Shown here in pieces: positions 34,674-46,612 of a stretch of DNA of 64,000 bases. A program made the translations under genes and the position numbers. The number at the start of each line of letters is the position of its first letter. The first letter of the stretch is position 1. This stretch comes from Prunus persica (Eukaryota; Streptophyta; Magnoliopsida; Rosales; Rosaceae), in contig NC_034010.1 of NCBI RefSeq assembly GCF_000346465.2, forward strand, positions 29,738,787-29,802,786, read 5' to 3'. Below the pieces are notes generated by a model. It ran no database searches and was not told the DNA's origin. It worked only from the letters and a program-made list of their open reading frames with translations.

Positions 34674-35429
34674 TCCTCTGGCAAGTCATCCTCACGCCAT
34701 CCTTGGTGTTAGATGCAAAGATTTTTCGTAATTAAGAAACCTTAATTGGCTTATTATGGCCAGTATGTGTGGTTTTGATAATGCCTAGTGATTATACTAT
34801 GGAATGGTTATTACGTTTGTTGTTCTCGAGAGTACTAGGGGTTTTATCGTTTGGTTTTTTTCTTGTTTGGTCGTTTTGATTCTATGTGCCCGAAACAAGA
34901 CATAACCTTATTGGTATGAAGGTTGGGACGCTAACTTTATTTTAAGCTATACCATTTTGGAACCTATTGGTATGAAGGTTGTGGCACTAAATTTATTTGC
35001 CTTTTGCTGTGGGTCATGCAGAGAGGAACTATCGTTTTTTGAAGGCTGTTCAAATGTCAATATGAAAAATTGACAGTTCCAACAATCTTTCACTAAATTT
35101 GTACAAGCACGGTTGCGATTATATCTTTTGGCCTCAGAATAACACCCATAGAAAGAATAACAAGAACATTAAGATTTACATTTGCAGAAGTCATGCATTT
35201 TATTTATGAGATGGATTCCGAATTTGGAAGTATGGGACTTCCACAAACGAATGGAGAAAAATGTCTGGTTGCTTTGCTAGTTGGGGAAGGCTGTGCATTC
35301 TAAAGTAACGGAGTAAAATCAACTAAGTTATTATTCCAGTAGAACTTCTCTTTTCAATGTTAGAAAATGTTCTGAATATGAATTTATGTATATGCATGTA
35401 TTAAGTTAAGTTGTTCTATGTTGTTTGAC
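34674..35429. other. 3' flank of SR34
   Basis: Holds the 3' UTR, including a near-repeat 'attggtatgaaggttg' at 34911 and 34968. No gene. Confidence 0.55.
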
Positions 35430-35635
35430 ACACCTCATATTTAGAAGGCGTTGTTAAACGAACCTTAAAATTAACTAAGTATGGTGTACTTATTAAAATT
35501 ACATTTATTTCACAATTCAATATATCTTTTTGATTTATATTAGAATAAATTAGTAATTCAATAAATATTTTTGATAATAGGGTGTACTTAGTTAATTTTA
35601 AGGTTTGTTTAACAACACTCTATCTAAATCTCAAA
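35430..35635. mobile_element. MITE with ~36-bp terminal inverted repeats
   Basis: 35446–35481 (aggcgttgttaaacgaaccttaaa…) and 35585–35620 (…tttaaggtttgtttaacaac) are reverse complements with three or four mismatches. They enclose about 100 bp of AT-rich DNA. Weaker inverted homology (atttaga/tctaaat) extends the ends outward. Size and structure fit a short non-autonomous DNA transposon. Confidence 0.75.
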
Positions 35636-35817
35636 ACTTTAATTTATATTATTTGAAGAATTTAAACTTGGATTATTTTAACATTACTAGACTAAAAATT
35701 ACTTTGTGTACTTCACCAGTTACTTGTGTTGATGGGATGGGAGTCAGCAAAAAAGACACCCCAGAGTAGGGACATAATTGGAATTTAATTGTCAAATTTC
35801 ATTTCACAAGTGAAAAT

Positions 35818-35969
35818 TGGGCCTGTTAAGTTCAGGATTGCACTGAAAAATACAGCAGATGGTGATGGTGGGCCACACTACAACTGGGCTTTTCCGCTTT
35901 TGGTAGCACAAAACACTACGAACTGGGGCTAAAAGTTGTATATAAAATCCCTCCATTTACAAAACCCTA
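35818..35969 (+). promoter_or_regulatory. Ribosomal-protein-type promoter of P1
   Basis: TGGGCC/T site II elements at 35818, 35869 and 35885, a TATATAAAA box at about 35939, and a telo-box AAACCCTA at 35962. Site II plus telo-box is the known combination in plant ribosomal-protein and growth-related promoters (TCP/TRB binding). Spacing to the gene's leader (about 35.98–36.02 kb) fits. Confidence 0.65.
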
Positions 35970-36115
35970 AGTTCTATTCGTCCTTTGCTTCCGCGCTGCG
36001 CCACCCAGAGTAGAGTCTCACAGGTCTCTCTCTCTCTCTCTCTCCCCCACTAAAATTATATCTTGTTCGAGGTCACTGATTTTGATTTTCACTGTTGCAG
36101 TTTGATTGCTTTACA

Positions 36116-37263
36116 ATGTCGACCGCTGAGCTTGCTTGTTCCTACGCCGCCATGATTCTTCATGACGACGGCATCGCAATCACAGTAAGGACGCCTTATT
36201 ATTTCTCTCTATTCGCCTAATCTCTTATGCTTTACTTCATAATACACGACTCCTTTATGCTAATCACCCCAATACCACCTATTAATCTATACAAAATCTT
36301 TATCATAATCCAGATTTCCGTTTTATGTTTAAGGCTGCCATAACATTTATGCTAAGACCTTCATTTTAGTTTTTGTGCATCCGTTTATGTTGTGGAATCC
36401 TGTTCCAAAATGGTTTGCATATAATCTCTGTAAGACCTTTGTTTTCCACTTCTTTTTATTTCGTTAGATTGGTGAAAGCAAGAGGAGAGAGCGTTGAATA
36501 TAAAACTAACATCTAAAGCGCGAAAACAAAGCTGGAATATCATTGATTAAGCCTTAGGTTTCTTTGGGTTTATTAGTATTTTTTGGTTCTGCTTTTCCTT
36601 ATCTTTTCCTGAATTTTAACCCTCATTTGGTTTGTCTATTTTATGTTGAATTGAATAGTCAGAGAAGATTGCCGCCTTGGTGAGATCAGCTAATGTGGCA
36701 GTGGAATCATACTGGCCAAGTCTCTTTGCCAAGCTTGCTGAGAAGAGGAGCCTTGAGGACCTTATTTTGAATGCTGGCTCCGGTGGCTGTTCTGCTCCCG
36801 TAACTGTGGCTGCTGCTCCTGGTGGTGCTGCCAGTGCTGCTGCTCCTGCAGTTGAGGAGAAGAAGGTGAGAATGTCATACATGCATAGATTTCAGTCTTG
36901 ATGATTTTGTATACCTAATATACCTTGCTTAAGACTGCTCCTTTTGTTTAAGTGCTCTGCATCAGTGTATTTATTATTCTAGACTTTTTATGTATGACAT
37001 ATAAAATATACAAGAGTTTTGATGATTATGAACCTTGGCTTTCCTTCTTAGCATTTACATTTTGTAAGTTATGATTCTTCGCGACATTGCTTGAACTTTC
37101 ATTGTCCGGAAAGGTTTATAATTGTAGTGATTTGATTTATATGATTGACATCACTATTGTTGGTGGGTTGCCTAACTTCGTTTTTCATTCTTGGTTTGTG
37201 TATTTACAGGAAGAACCCAAAGAAGAGAGTGACGACGACATGGGATTCAGCTTGTTTGATTAG
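36116..37263 (+). CDS. RPP1: 60S acidic ribosomal protein P1
   Basis: Three coding exons in phase, 36116–36184, 36659–36865 and 37210–37263, give 109 aa, the usual P1 length. The N-terminus [20 protein letters not shown] and helix region [16 protein letters not shown] form the dimerisation domain that pairs with P2. An alanine-rich hinge follows, then the conserved acidic tail [13 protein letters not shown] that contacts elongation factors at the ribosomal stalk. A 5' UTR intron is likely at 36024–36100 (CAG|GT … TTGCAG). All features point to a functional housekeeping gene. Confidence 0.96.
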
Positions 37264-39091
37264 GAGAGTTCATATATGAGTTGAGCTGTTTTTTAAAATT
37301 TTATTTTAGACAATTTAGGATCAATTGAAGTTGAAATTTTTGTTTCAAGTTGAGAAATTTTTTCCCAGTGTTGTACGTTGAAGTGGCTCTCACTCGTCAT
37401 TCCATATATGTTCTAAAAGCTTTTAACTTGGCAACTGAGTTGGAAGAAGATATTGATAGTTTTGTTTTAATGTTGGTTTTCTTCAGTTGAAATTATTCAG
37501 CGTTTTTATGTGCACGTCTAAACATGGCATGCAACTCTAGTTTTAGACCCCGATCAATTGTGTTTTTGACATTCTAATCATGTGCCTGAAATTGTTAATG
37601 GTCTATTGTCGATTCTTCTTATCATGTGTGATTAGCTTTCATGGTACGTGCTAGTCTTGTCCAGAAGTCGCTAGAAATTGGAAACGTCCTCACCGGAGTT
37701 GGAAAGTTCCTTAACCTACGCATGGTGTGGAGAAAAATGTCGTAAGTTCTTGCGCTGGCTTCGAATGTGGTTTAAGCTTCTTTGAATGTAAGTTCTTGCA
37801 ATCGGCAACACCGACCTTCTTTGAAATCCATTTGGTTTCTGGTTCCCTCCAAATTATAATTTATCCCTTGGGCTTCAGACAAACTTACTTGCAATTGGGA
37901 TAATACTGTTTTGCTATTCCCGGTCAATAATATTATAATATGTGAAAAAGTTATTCCACGTGTCATTGTGTTATTGAAAGTGAATAGCTTACATGAAAGT
38001 GTTTCTCCTCTGGCTTAGTCTCGTTTCGTTGGTGCAAATTCTGTATCAAAAAAGCCAAGAGCCTCCTTCGGTTGTTGGATGCGCTACATAAGCTGGGATT
38101 GAGCTTCTCCAAGTCCGGGAAGCCCAATGCCAAGGCCAAGCAAAAAATTAATAATGGAGATTCAGCAGCAGCAACCAAAGCAAGTCCCGGAAGCCCAATG
38201 CCAATGCCAATCACAATATTAATAACGGAGACTCAGCAAGCAGTGGCAGAGCACAAACTGCAGCAGCAGCAACCACGGCAACAGGGGATGCTGGTTTACC
38301 CCCGAACTTGATGGAGTGCACTGTTTTGAAACTATTGTTCCTTACTGAATCAAATCAATCTAGGTCTCTCTCTGTCTGTAACTTTTGTTCAACAACGTTG
38401 TTATCATTCTAATCAATGTATGCAAGCAGTTGACGATTGATTCTAAAAAAGAAAGATTACATAAAAATTATGCAACTTACACCGTTTCAATGAAGTCTTG
38501 TCCTCCAAGTTGCTTAGAGGATGGAAAGAATGAGGATGTGGTCGGCGCTTGCCCGATCATGGCATGGCATGGCGGGGCCTACCTAACATGATACGGAAAT
38601 CAACAAATTTACATGCTCAATCAAAATCATTATCTTGCCACCCACTCTTTCAACTTGAATTAACCCATCTAAATTGTTCCTTCACCTGTGATTATTAACT
38701 TTTTCCTATATTATACCGCGATTATCTCTCTTCAAAATTATTAATTGCCATGAGCAATGAGTGAGCATGGGTTTCACATTCTGCATTATCCAATCCACAT
38801 CACCCGTGATGATTCAGGACATTAATTAGCCTTACTTTTCCTTCACTAAACCCTCTTTCTTTCACACAACCGCTTTTCAATTTTGCCCTTTTGATTATTC
38901 TTTCACACCACACCACCACTCTCTAGTTTGTTCTTATCTTCACCACCAAGGCATCTCACATTCCTCTTTGCTTTAATCTCTCTCTCTCTCTCTCTCAAAC
39001 TCAAACTCAAACTCAAAGCCATCTACAATACTTGCGAACTTATCATCACCAAAAGCCCCAATTGTCTCTTCTGTAAACCCAAAAGGCTACA
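37264..39091. other. Intergenic, with a repeated open-frame segment
   Basis: The 3' UTR of P1 comes first. At 38072–38311 there is a 79-codon frame containing an internal 71-bp-offset direct repeat (38113–38170 and 38184–38243, 'ggaagcccaatgccaa'). In the second copy the homologous reading is in another frame (KPNANANHNINNGDSA), so this may be a decayed or non-coding sequence. A (CT)n tract at 38979–38995 precedes the small gene at 39.1 kb. Confidence 0.4.
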
Positions 39092-39445
39092 ATGGCTAAG
39101 TATGTGTCAATGCCTTTTGCTGCTGCTGCTGCTGCTGCTGCTGGGATATATTTCCTTGACAAAAACCACAACCAACCAAAGGTTAGTGCACCTCTGCACT
39201 TGTACAAACATCAGCACTCAGAATCTGACTCCCGGATTTCCCTGATTTCTGTTTTATTTTTAACTTTCTAATTAAGCTAAATATTTGCAAATTTCTTAAA
39301 GCAGGAACTCGGAGGTGGGATTGGAGAAACCATCCAACATGTCGTACCAAAACCGAAGGTGGAGCAAAACAACACCACTCAGATGCTAGAGTTGGCACCC
39401 CAATTTGACGGGTTGGACTCCTTTGAAACCTTGGTGGCTCGTTAG
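39092..39445 (+). CDS. Small alanine-rich protein, 76 aa, unknown
   Basis: Two exons, 39092–39181 and 39305–39445, join in phase 0. The product starts MAKYVSMPF, has a run of eight alanines encoded by (GCT)8, then GIYFLDKNHNQPK and a soluble acidic tail ending DGLDSFETLVAR. Residues about 5–22 (VSMPF-A8-GIYFL) could form one short membrane helix; an N-terminal organelle-targeting or tail-less anchor role is possible. I know of no named family. Leader context (CT-rich 5' UTR, 'ctacaATGGCT' start) is good. The GCT repeat should be length-polymorphic. Confidence rests on clean splice sites and start context rather than homology. Confidence 0.5.
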
Positions 39446-40060
39446 CTCCCGTTACCCCTGCAGCTAAGCAGAGTATGCTGGTGCTTCCTTCCAAGGAGTA
39501 TTATTAAGTGTTCTTTAGCAGTATAGGAAGATATGTCCTTACATCTTCCACCTGTACATATTTCATGAAATATGATCATCTCCTCCTCCAATATAGTTAG
39601 TTTTCCTGCATCATTACTAAGAGCAGGCAACCTAATTTTCCTTCTGCTATGATGTGACGGTATTATATTCAGTGAAGTTACAATTTCACACACCAACACC
39701 AATTCCAAACGAGGGATCATCATTTGAACAAGAAAGCCATCTATTATACTAAGCATTAAAAACTCTGACTCTGAATTGGACACCTAAAGCATCTGTTACA
39801 TCCATTATATACAGCAACAAAATGTCTCCATTTACTGGATACAAACTCAAACTCCAGGGTAACGTTCACATCCTTTATTCAACAGAAAAAAAAGAAAAGA
39901 AAAGCAACTCTCATATTTCTCATAAGAGTAGAGTGGAATGAGGGTTTTTATCATAGTGCGCTCTTCCTCTCCCGTTGAAGAATGGATATAAAAGGCATTA
40001 TTCAGAATGTGAATTACCAAATACTAATCAACGTTCTTGGATGAGATCCAATCACTTTCT
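39446..40060. other. Convergent 3' flank
   Basis: Region between the small gene and the convergent START-domain gene. A minus-strand open frame (39442–39783) overlaps it, but has no family match and lies in probable UTR sequence. Confidence 0.5.
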
Positions 40061-42327
40061 TTACAATTTCTTTCCTACCTTTGCAAACGTTCTGGTTACC
40101 CCAAATACCAATGTCTTTATCAAGAGCCCTCGATTAAGAGTGCAAGCAAGGATTATGGTCCCACCAAATATTAGGAGCTTCGATATGTGCCTACGCACAG
40201 CTTTGCCAGATGCAGTCACCACCTCAGTCTGTGACGAATCCTCGGTGTCTCCTGAGGCTTTCAGGTACTCCGGATGTATTTTGGTGTTGATATGAGCCAT
40301 GAAGGCTGACCGAGAAAGTGGCAGTCCTAAAGCTCTTTCTGTTTGGTAGGCACGTAAGCCAGCCTCGATCTTCTTGATGGTCCCCCAGATTGCTTTTCGT
40401 ATTCCAAGTTTTGCAATATCCCATGGAATACCCAAATCTTCGTGATGAAAGAGTAGAACCTCGCATGCCGTCAGCTGGCCGTTGGCTCTTCTTGATTCCA
40501 CTGGTTATGTACAAATAAGGTCACTTAGTAACAGAACAGCTTGACCAACTCTAGTGAGCCTAAGATAACCAAACTGAATATAGATATGGCCCTTTTAATG
40601 GAACCAGAGAAGAGCGCCATAACTGAACTTACCTGCTTGAATGCACCAACTCGAGTAGTACAAGTCAACGCGTCTTGGCTTGTCATTCCTCGGAATAGAG
40701 GCATAGGGTACTCCCTATAACAAGAGAGACAATTCATCAAACAAAAGCAGAAAAACCTGCTGCTAGGAAATCATCAGAGGAAGTGAGTCAAGAAGGCACA
40801 TTTATGCCAGACATAAATTCCACTACTCGTACCTTTGTCACGCAATAATACAACCTTCCAGATTCCCAAATTCGACGACCTATTATGTATTCTCTGTCTT
40901 TACAGAACAACGGGAACTGCAAAATGAAAGCATTGCAGAGGTAAGATAGAATACGCGAGGGAGAAGTACTAGTAAAAGTGAAACAAACATCAATCAGTTA
41001 GAAGAATATACAAAAGGGAAGTCTTGCCTTCCGTATCCACTGTACCACCATGGTTCCCGTGGTAGGGCACTCTTCTATCGTTGTCGAATGCCTAAGCATG
41101 TCATCCCACCTTAATCGAAACTCATCATCCCAGAAAAAGTCCCTTACCATCTCAGGTGTTGCGTCCTCATAGATAGTTCTGCTACGATATTGAGGAGGAC
41201 CAATCTAACAAACACCCAACAGGAAGAAAACAACGAAACAGATGTATAATGAGTTCCTACCCACATAATCTGATACAGCGAGAGGAGAAGGCCTCATATA
41301 ACAGCTAAAGCTACATTTGATAAAACCCACATCACTGGTTTAAAGCCGTTAAGAATGCGCTTTGCCATAACAGTACTGCTTGGCCAAACTCACGCAACTT
41401 GGTGTTGGAGATGAGAAACAACTCTCTAGAAGCAAGTAACTGACTGAACGTCTTGCCTTCCGCAGATTCTGGTTTAGGTGAAATTATTGGCCAGAGAAAG
41501 CAACTAATAAGGAAAAACCTTACCTCGGGATCCCTACACCAGCCTTGGTAGTTCATAGTTGGAGTGGAACGTTCCATCATCTGTATCCAAGTAGGACCTC
41601 CATCTTTCATATCTACAAGCGTGCATAAAAGGTCTAAGTCCTCCTCTGTCACTGCATTAGATTTCTCTTCATTGAGCTGCGATGTGCTAGACAAGTACAA
41701 CAAACTAGTCAGAAATTTGAACATAAAAATCTATTCAATTTAGGCTCTTCCTTCAACATAATTTTGTATTTAAACGCACTAGACATCCTAATAATGTTGA
41801 GGTAATCTTTTAAATTATAACAAAACAAAGGAGAAATTGAATTTAATCAGTCAATATTATAATCCTACAAAATAAAAGTTGACAAACATTTAACAAACAA
41901 TCGAATCTTTATAATTGCATTGTGACAAAAGTCGCATGACAAATACCAAGTACCTGCCCTCATCAAATTCGGAAGGTGAAGCAGAAGTTGTTCTCTCAAA
42001 TTCCCTATCCATGAACAAGGCTTCACAACCTTGGGAAGCCAACTCAAACGAATTCAAGCACGGAGCCGATGAAAAGCCTTTTAATGGGGACATTAACGAC
42101 CGGGACGGCGAAGAAGGCAACGAAAAATCGAAGCCTTTAGAAACAGAGCAGCCAAATTTGTCCTTGCCGTTCCCAAAAGGTGCCCACTTGGGTTTCCACG
42201 ACCATCCGATCACAACACCAAGAAGTAAGACCATCCATATAGGACATAGAAACACCATCAAACCTGTGTACTCCATTGTATTTGCTGGTCTTTCCGATAA
42301 TTCAGGCAAAGCCTCAATCAAAGCCAT
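40061..42327 (-). CDS. Membrane-anchored START-domain lipid-transfer-like protein
   Basis: Six exons in phase give 439 aa: 42327–41954, 41686–41524, 41204–41028, 40916–40833, 40714–40633 and 40500–40061. An N-terminal membrane helix (GLMVFLCPIWMVLLLGVVIGW, residues about 22–43) precedes a Ser-rich linker. A START domain of the PCTP/STARD7-like type covers about 150–360 (DGGPTWIQMM, NYQGWCRDPE, FFWDDEFRLRWDDML, YYCVTKGVPYASIPRNDKPR). A second hydrophobic segment (LLIFGGTIILACTLNRGLL) lies near the C-terminus. START domains bind a lipid in a closed groove; two membrane anchors suggest action at a membrane or contact site. Intron 3 starts with GC (AAG|GCAAG at 41028/41027), a rare but accepted donor. 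Cargo and membrane are unknown. Confidence 0.9.
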
Positions 42328-43625
42328 ACCAAAGAAAAAAGAAAATTACAACGAAAGCAGCATAATTTTTCTAAGTTTTGGAAATTGGGTTCTAGACAAT
42401 GATCAATATCAACTTCAACAAATGCAAAAATAAATAGTCACGCAGAAGGAAAAGCTTGACCCTTGAGGATATGGAAGAAAAATATAAAACCCAGAAGAGA
42501 AATATCAGAAGGGAAGCTTATTGACGTGGGGGACATGAGAGGCGGGAAGAAGGAGTTGGTTCGGGATTCATGTGACGGTGTCGTTCCAATGGCTTACACT
42601 GAGAATTGGTGGAGGAAAATGAGGAGAGCCTTACGACGGCAAGTAAACAAAAGAACGTGAGAAAGGAATCAGAAAAAGCAAAAATAGAAGATTGGCGGAC
42701 TACAAAGATGGGTACTTTGATACGTCCATAGATTTAGCAGAAGAGAAGACAAAACGACAAAACTCCTAAATCGTACGTTTGTCGTTCTACGTTCGAATTT
42801 CCAAGTACATGCCTGCCAGTGGCTGAGGTTTCTTGTTTTTCACGTTGGCTAAAACCTTTGAACTCCTTCTTTTTTGTATTTGTGCAGCACTTGGGCTGGG
42901 CAATCTGTATTTTGTTGTTCTGTTCTGTGGGGGGTTTTTACTTGCGGCTACAGAGCATCAACACTGGGGGCAAGTCGTCTTCTTATTGTCCCAAAATATG
43001 GTGTGAAGTTGTGAACCGTAAACTTAAGGGATCTTTTTTTTTTTTTTTTTTTTTTTTTTTCTGAGAAAAGTTGGGGACTTTATACTTTGTATATGCTCAT
43101 TAGATCATATCATTGGATCATATCTGGGTCGGGTCCAGTCCAGCCCATTTTAAAGAGCTTGAATTTTGCCGAGTTTGGGTCTGTTTTTCTGAGGTGGACC
43201 ATTAAGCTCTGGTTTGAGGAACAAATTCCGGAGGTCACCTCTGTCTCAGCGGCTGCAGCGTTTGAAAATAAGACCGAAGATTAGTTACCATATCTACACA
43301 GAGAATCCAACCGAGACCAAATCCAGTAACAATCTTTACTGAAAATTGAATCTTTTGGCCAATTTGTACTGAAAAATAAACCTCACGTGTTTCATGCTTC
43401 ATAGTAAAAGTAAAAGCAACTTCACACCTACTGCCTGCCACGTAACCCATAACCCAGAACAGACTGCGCACCTTTCAATTTTCAAGCTTTTGAGACCCAA
43501 AACAAAAAATTTCAAGCTTTGAACCGAAAACCTAATTTCTGCTCGTCTCCGACAGCAATTTTCGACAGTAGAAGCCCCCCATCAAGCTCTGTCCAGTCGG
43601 CTAATCAGATCCGTCCACCTCAGCA
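42328..43625. other. Divergent promoter region
   Basis: Lies between divergent genes (START protein − and the unknown acidic protein +). It contains a 34-base poly-T at about 43027–43060. Short open frames are present without support. Confidence 0.5.
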
Positions 43626-45944
43626 ATGCTCTGTTCGGTGCCTGCCAGCAAGTCCGGTTCGAACTGGCTGGACCGGCTCCGGTCAAACAAGGGCCTTCCG
43701 ACCGGCGACAATCTTGACCTCGACCACTTCCTTAGCCGAAACACAAACTCTTCCTCGGAAGTCCCAACTCCCAATGTCTCATCGTCCACAGAGTCGACTC
43801 GGCCGGGTTCGGACCGAGTGGTGAATCAGTCCACAACCTCGTGCCCGAACCGAGATAACCAGGGAGAGGCATTCATCGGCCTGGTGAACAACGTTCTCTC
43901 GGAGCTATTTTTCATGGGCGGCTCCGACGAACGTTCCAAACTTTTAGGGAAAAAGATTCGTAGAAAACAAGCAAACCCTAGAGTTTGTGTCACTTCCACG
44001 GCCAACTATGACAGCAATGCTGCTACTGCAAACGCCACCGAAGAGAAGAGCTCCGACTGGGGTCGAAATGACGAACATGTCCTCGACAAAGCAGCGTGCT
44101 TGGACTCGCAAAACGGCAGCTTGATGAAGAATAAGGACTTGGGAAATGTGGGTGGTGAGGAAGGTGAGGAGGTGGAAGAGGAGGAAGAGGAAGAGAAGGA
44201 GGAGTTGAGAGAGCTGAAAGGGTATTCGATCAGCGAAGTGACGGTGATCGATACAAGTTGCGGGGTTTGGAAGACGGAGAAGGTGGTGTTTAGGAGGAAG
44301 AATGTGTGGAAAGTTAGGGAGAAGAAGGCCAAAGTTCGGAAGTTCGGGAGACGTAAGAGAAAAGTGGTTGATGAGGAAGTTGGTGTTGAAGGCGGTGATG
44401 ACATTGACAAGAAGAAGGCTAAGGTTTCAGCTTTGAAGGAAGCTGATGGGGATGAATGTATAGCTCTCAAGTCCACTGAAGTAAGATTAAGATTCTGTCC
44501 TAATAATTTGTTTGATTTCTTGCTTGATTGTGCTTGTGAGTTTTTATTATGAGTACATTTTCATTGTTTGTGTGGTGATCTTGAATTACCAATTCTGTTT
44601 TTTCCTTTTTTGTTTTCTCATTATCACATGCTTTAATTTGTTTGGTTTTGGAATGAAATTGTTGGTAAAGATTTAGTATGCCAACTTCATTTAAGTGGTT
44701 GGTGTCTGAAAGGGTTTTTAGATCTCAATCATGTAAGTGGTTGTGGATGGCGCAAGCATTTTGGTAGCGCAACTCAGAAGGCTTAATGCTGATTTTGTTA
44801 CATTATACTTGCTATTTACTAAAATGATGCACCTTGGTGTCAAGATCTTTGTTGGCACTTTCAAATGCTACATGTGATGTCATCTCTAGTGTGATAATTC
44901 GTATACAGTTTGTGATTTCATGTGTTTTAATTTTCATGTTTGTTTCGAGTAAAGGATTTAATATGATCATTGCCTCCACTGCATTCGCATATGCTGGATT
45001 ATCTGCTCACAGTATATCTTATTTGGGTTCAGAATTCACAGAGTTGTATAAATCTAGTTCATCTTCTGTTCATGGTTGTTTCCTTTTCCTACTTTAGGCA
45101 TTTTTGTATTCATTTTGTGATATTTTGATCACTCGTTTCTTTGTTACCAATTGTAATTGGGAGTTCTATTCAGTTCATCTCCGTCCTCTTTGTTATTAGG
45201 GTAGCAGTCGAACTAATCCCTAATGATGATGAACTTATTTAGCTGATTTAAGTCTATGTAAGGGAGATTACTGCTAAGTTCTGCTGAGAGCATGCATGCC
45301 TCTTTGTTTCTTAGCCTTTAAATTCTGAGGCTATTGCGGCCTCCAACTTGTGCCACCTTGTGGTTCTGGATTTCGTGTTGCAAGTTTTAGTTTAGCATCT
45401 GACTCTTGCATAACATAATGAAGTAATGAATCGCAGCACGATGTATAACTGTGCAAAGGGACTTCTGCTATTAATTACTTTGAAACTGTAGCATTTCATT
45501 TGATGTCGTAATCGTAGAGTTTCTGTACATGTTTATATGAAACTGAGAAAGGTGTGTTTGTTGCCTTGCTTCATTGTCCAGGGACAGAATTCACAGAATG
45601 ACACAAGCAATGAAGCCTGCGAGGACACAACAGATAGTCTTAATGAAAGAGGGGAGGAATTTGGCAAAGACATGCCAGATGCTAAAAGCAAAGATGCCAA
45701 GAAAGGGCAAGTGCACTTGCAAGTTCTATCTGATTTCAATATTCTGCTGCTGCTTGTATGTGATAACGATTTATTCTGCTCTTATCGAATGTCTTGCAGG
45801 TTTCCTTTGAACAGATCACCAAGAAAAATGAAAAAGGGTGACTCCTCTGTTATACTTATTAAAGGCATTCCTACCGACAATAAAAATGGAGGAAAGCTTC
45901 TGAGAACGTGTCTCAAGGACATCCAAAAGCAATACACGGCTTGA
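43626..45944 (+). CDS. Lys/Glu-rich plant protein of unknown function
   Basis: Three exons, 43626–44480, 45582–45706 and 45800–45944, give 374 aa. The N-terminus has SNWLDRLRSNKGLPTG and NLDLDHFLS motifs. An almost uninterrupted acidic run (EEVEEEEEEEKEE, about residues 187–199) precedes a conserved-looking block YSISEVTVIDTSCGVWKTEK with RRKNVWKVREKK, then basic nuclear-localisation-like stretches (GRRKRKVVDEE, KKKAKV). The C-terminus (SSVILIKGIPTDNKNGGK) looks folded. I infer a nuclear protein; the family is unnamed to my knowledge. Intron 2 fits best as a GC–AG intron (AAAGG|GCAAGT at 45706/45707), which gives exact phase with exon 3 and no canonical GT alternative that I found. Confidence 0.75.
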
Positions 45945-46612
45945 TTGATCAGTCACCATAAAAATGTTTCACTGGAAAGAGGCCGCTTAATCAATGGCGG
46001 CAGCGGTCTTTCTTTCAGTGTTTGGATTTGATTGGCCCTTTGATCTCCTTCCAGAAAGGAGTATATGCGTTTTGGTCTCGTTTAGGACTTGGAGATGGGG
46101 GTGATCATGCTGCCTTGTCCTTAGGAATCAAAATGTTGTGAAATAGTGAATTTGTTCTTTCATTTGTAATGCACGATAGAAAAGTGTTTGCTCCGAAGGA
46201 TTGTTCTGTTGTTCCGGTTCCTGCAAACCTGTTGATAGAAAATTCAATTCAATCTAGGGAATCATTCTAACGAAAGATATCAGTGTATTCTGCAAAAACA
46301 AGAATGGGGTTGAAGGATATGTCTTGCAACTTGCAAGAAGCGTTGTGTCGCTGCCTAGAATTACCTCAAAACTAAGCTGGAACTTCAAATTTGCACGATT
46401 TTGTTCAAATTGTTATTTGTAGGCCCATTGGGTCCATAAATTAAACATTCTGGAAATCCATCAAGAAATAACCCATTTAGGTATGGCCCGGACAGACATT
46501 GTCTTTAAATTGTCTCACCCCAACTAATTTCCGATGACAAACGTTAACCCTTGGTTAAGACTGTAAATAAAAAGCTCCATTTGAGCCGAGAGAAACCATT
46601 TTTATCACGAAC
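45945..46612. other. Intergenic
   Basis: 3' UTR of the preceding gene and a promoter with 'ggcccattgggtcc' at 46422–46435. No other gene. Confidence 0.55.

Noticed and set aside
42463..42660. 65-codon plus-strand frame upstream of the START gene
   Set aside because: Lies in the leader/promoter of the minus-strand gene, with no family match.
43027..43060. 34-base poly-T as a retrotransposon tail
   Set aside because: No SINE/LINE body or target duplication adjoining it; a homopolymer tract is the simpler reading.
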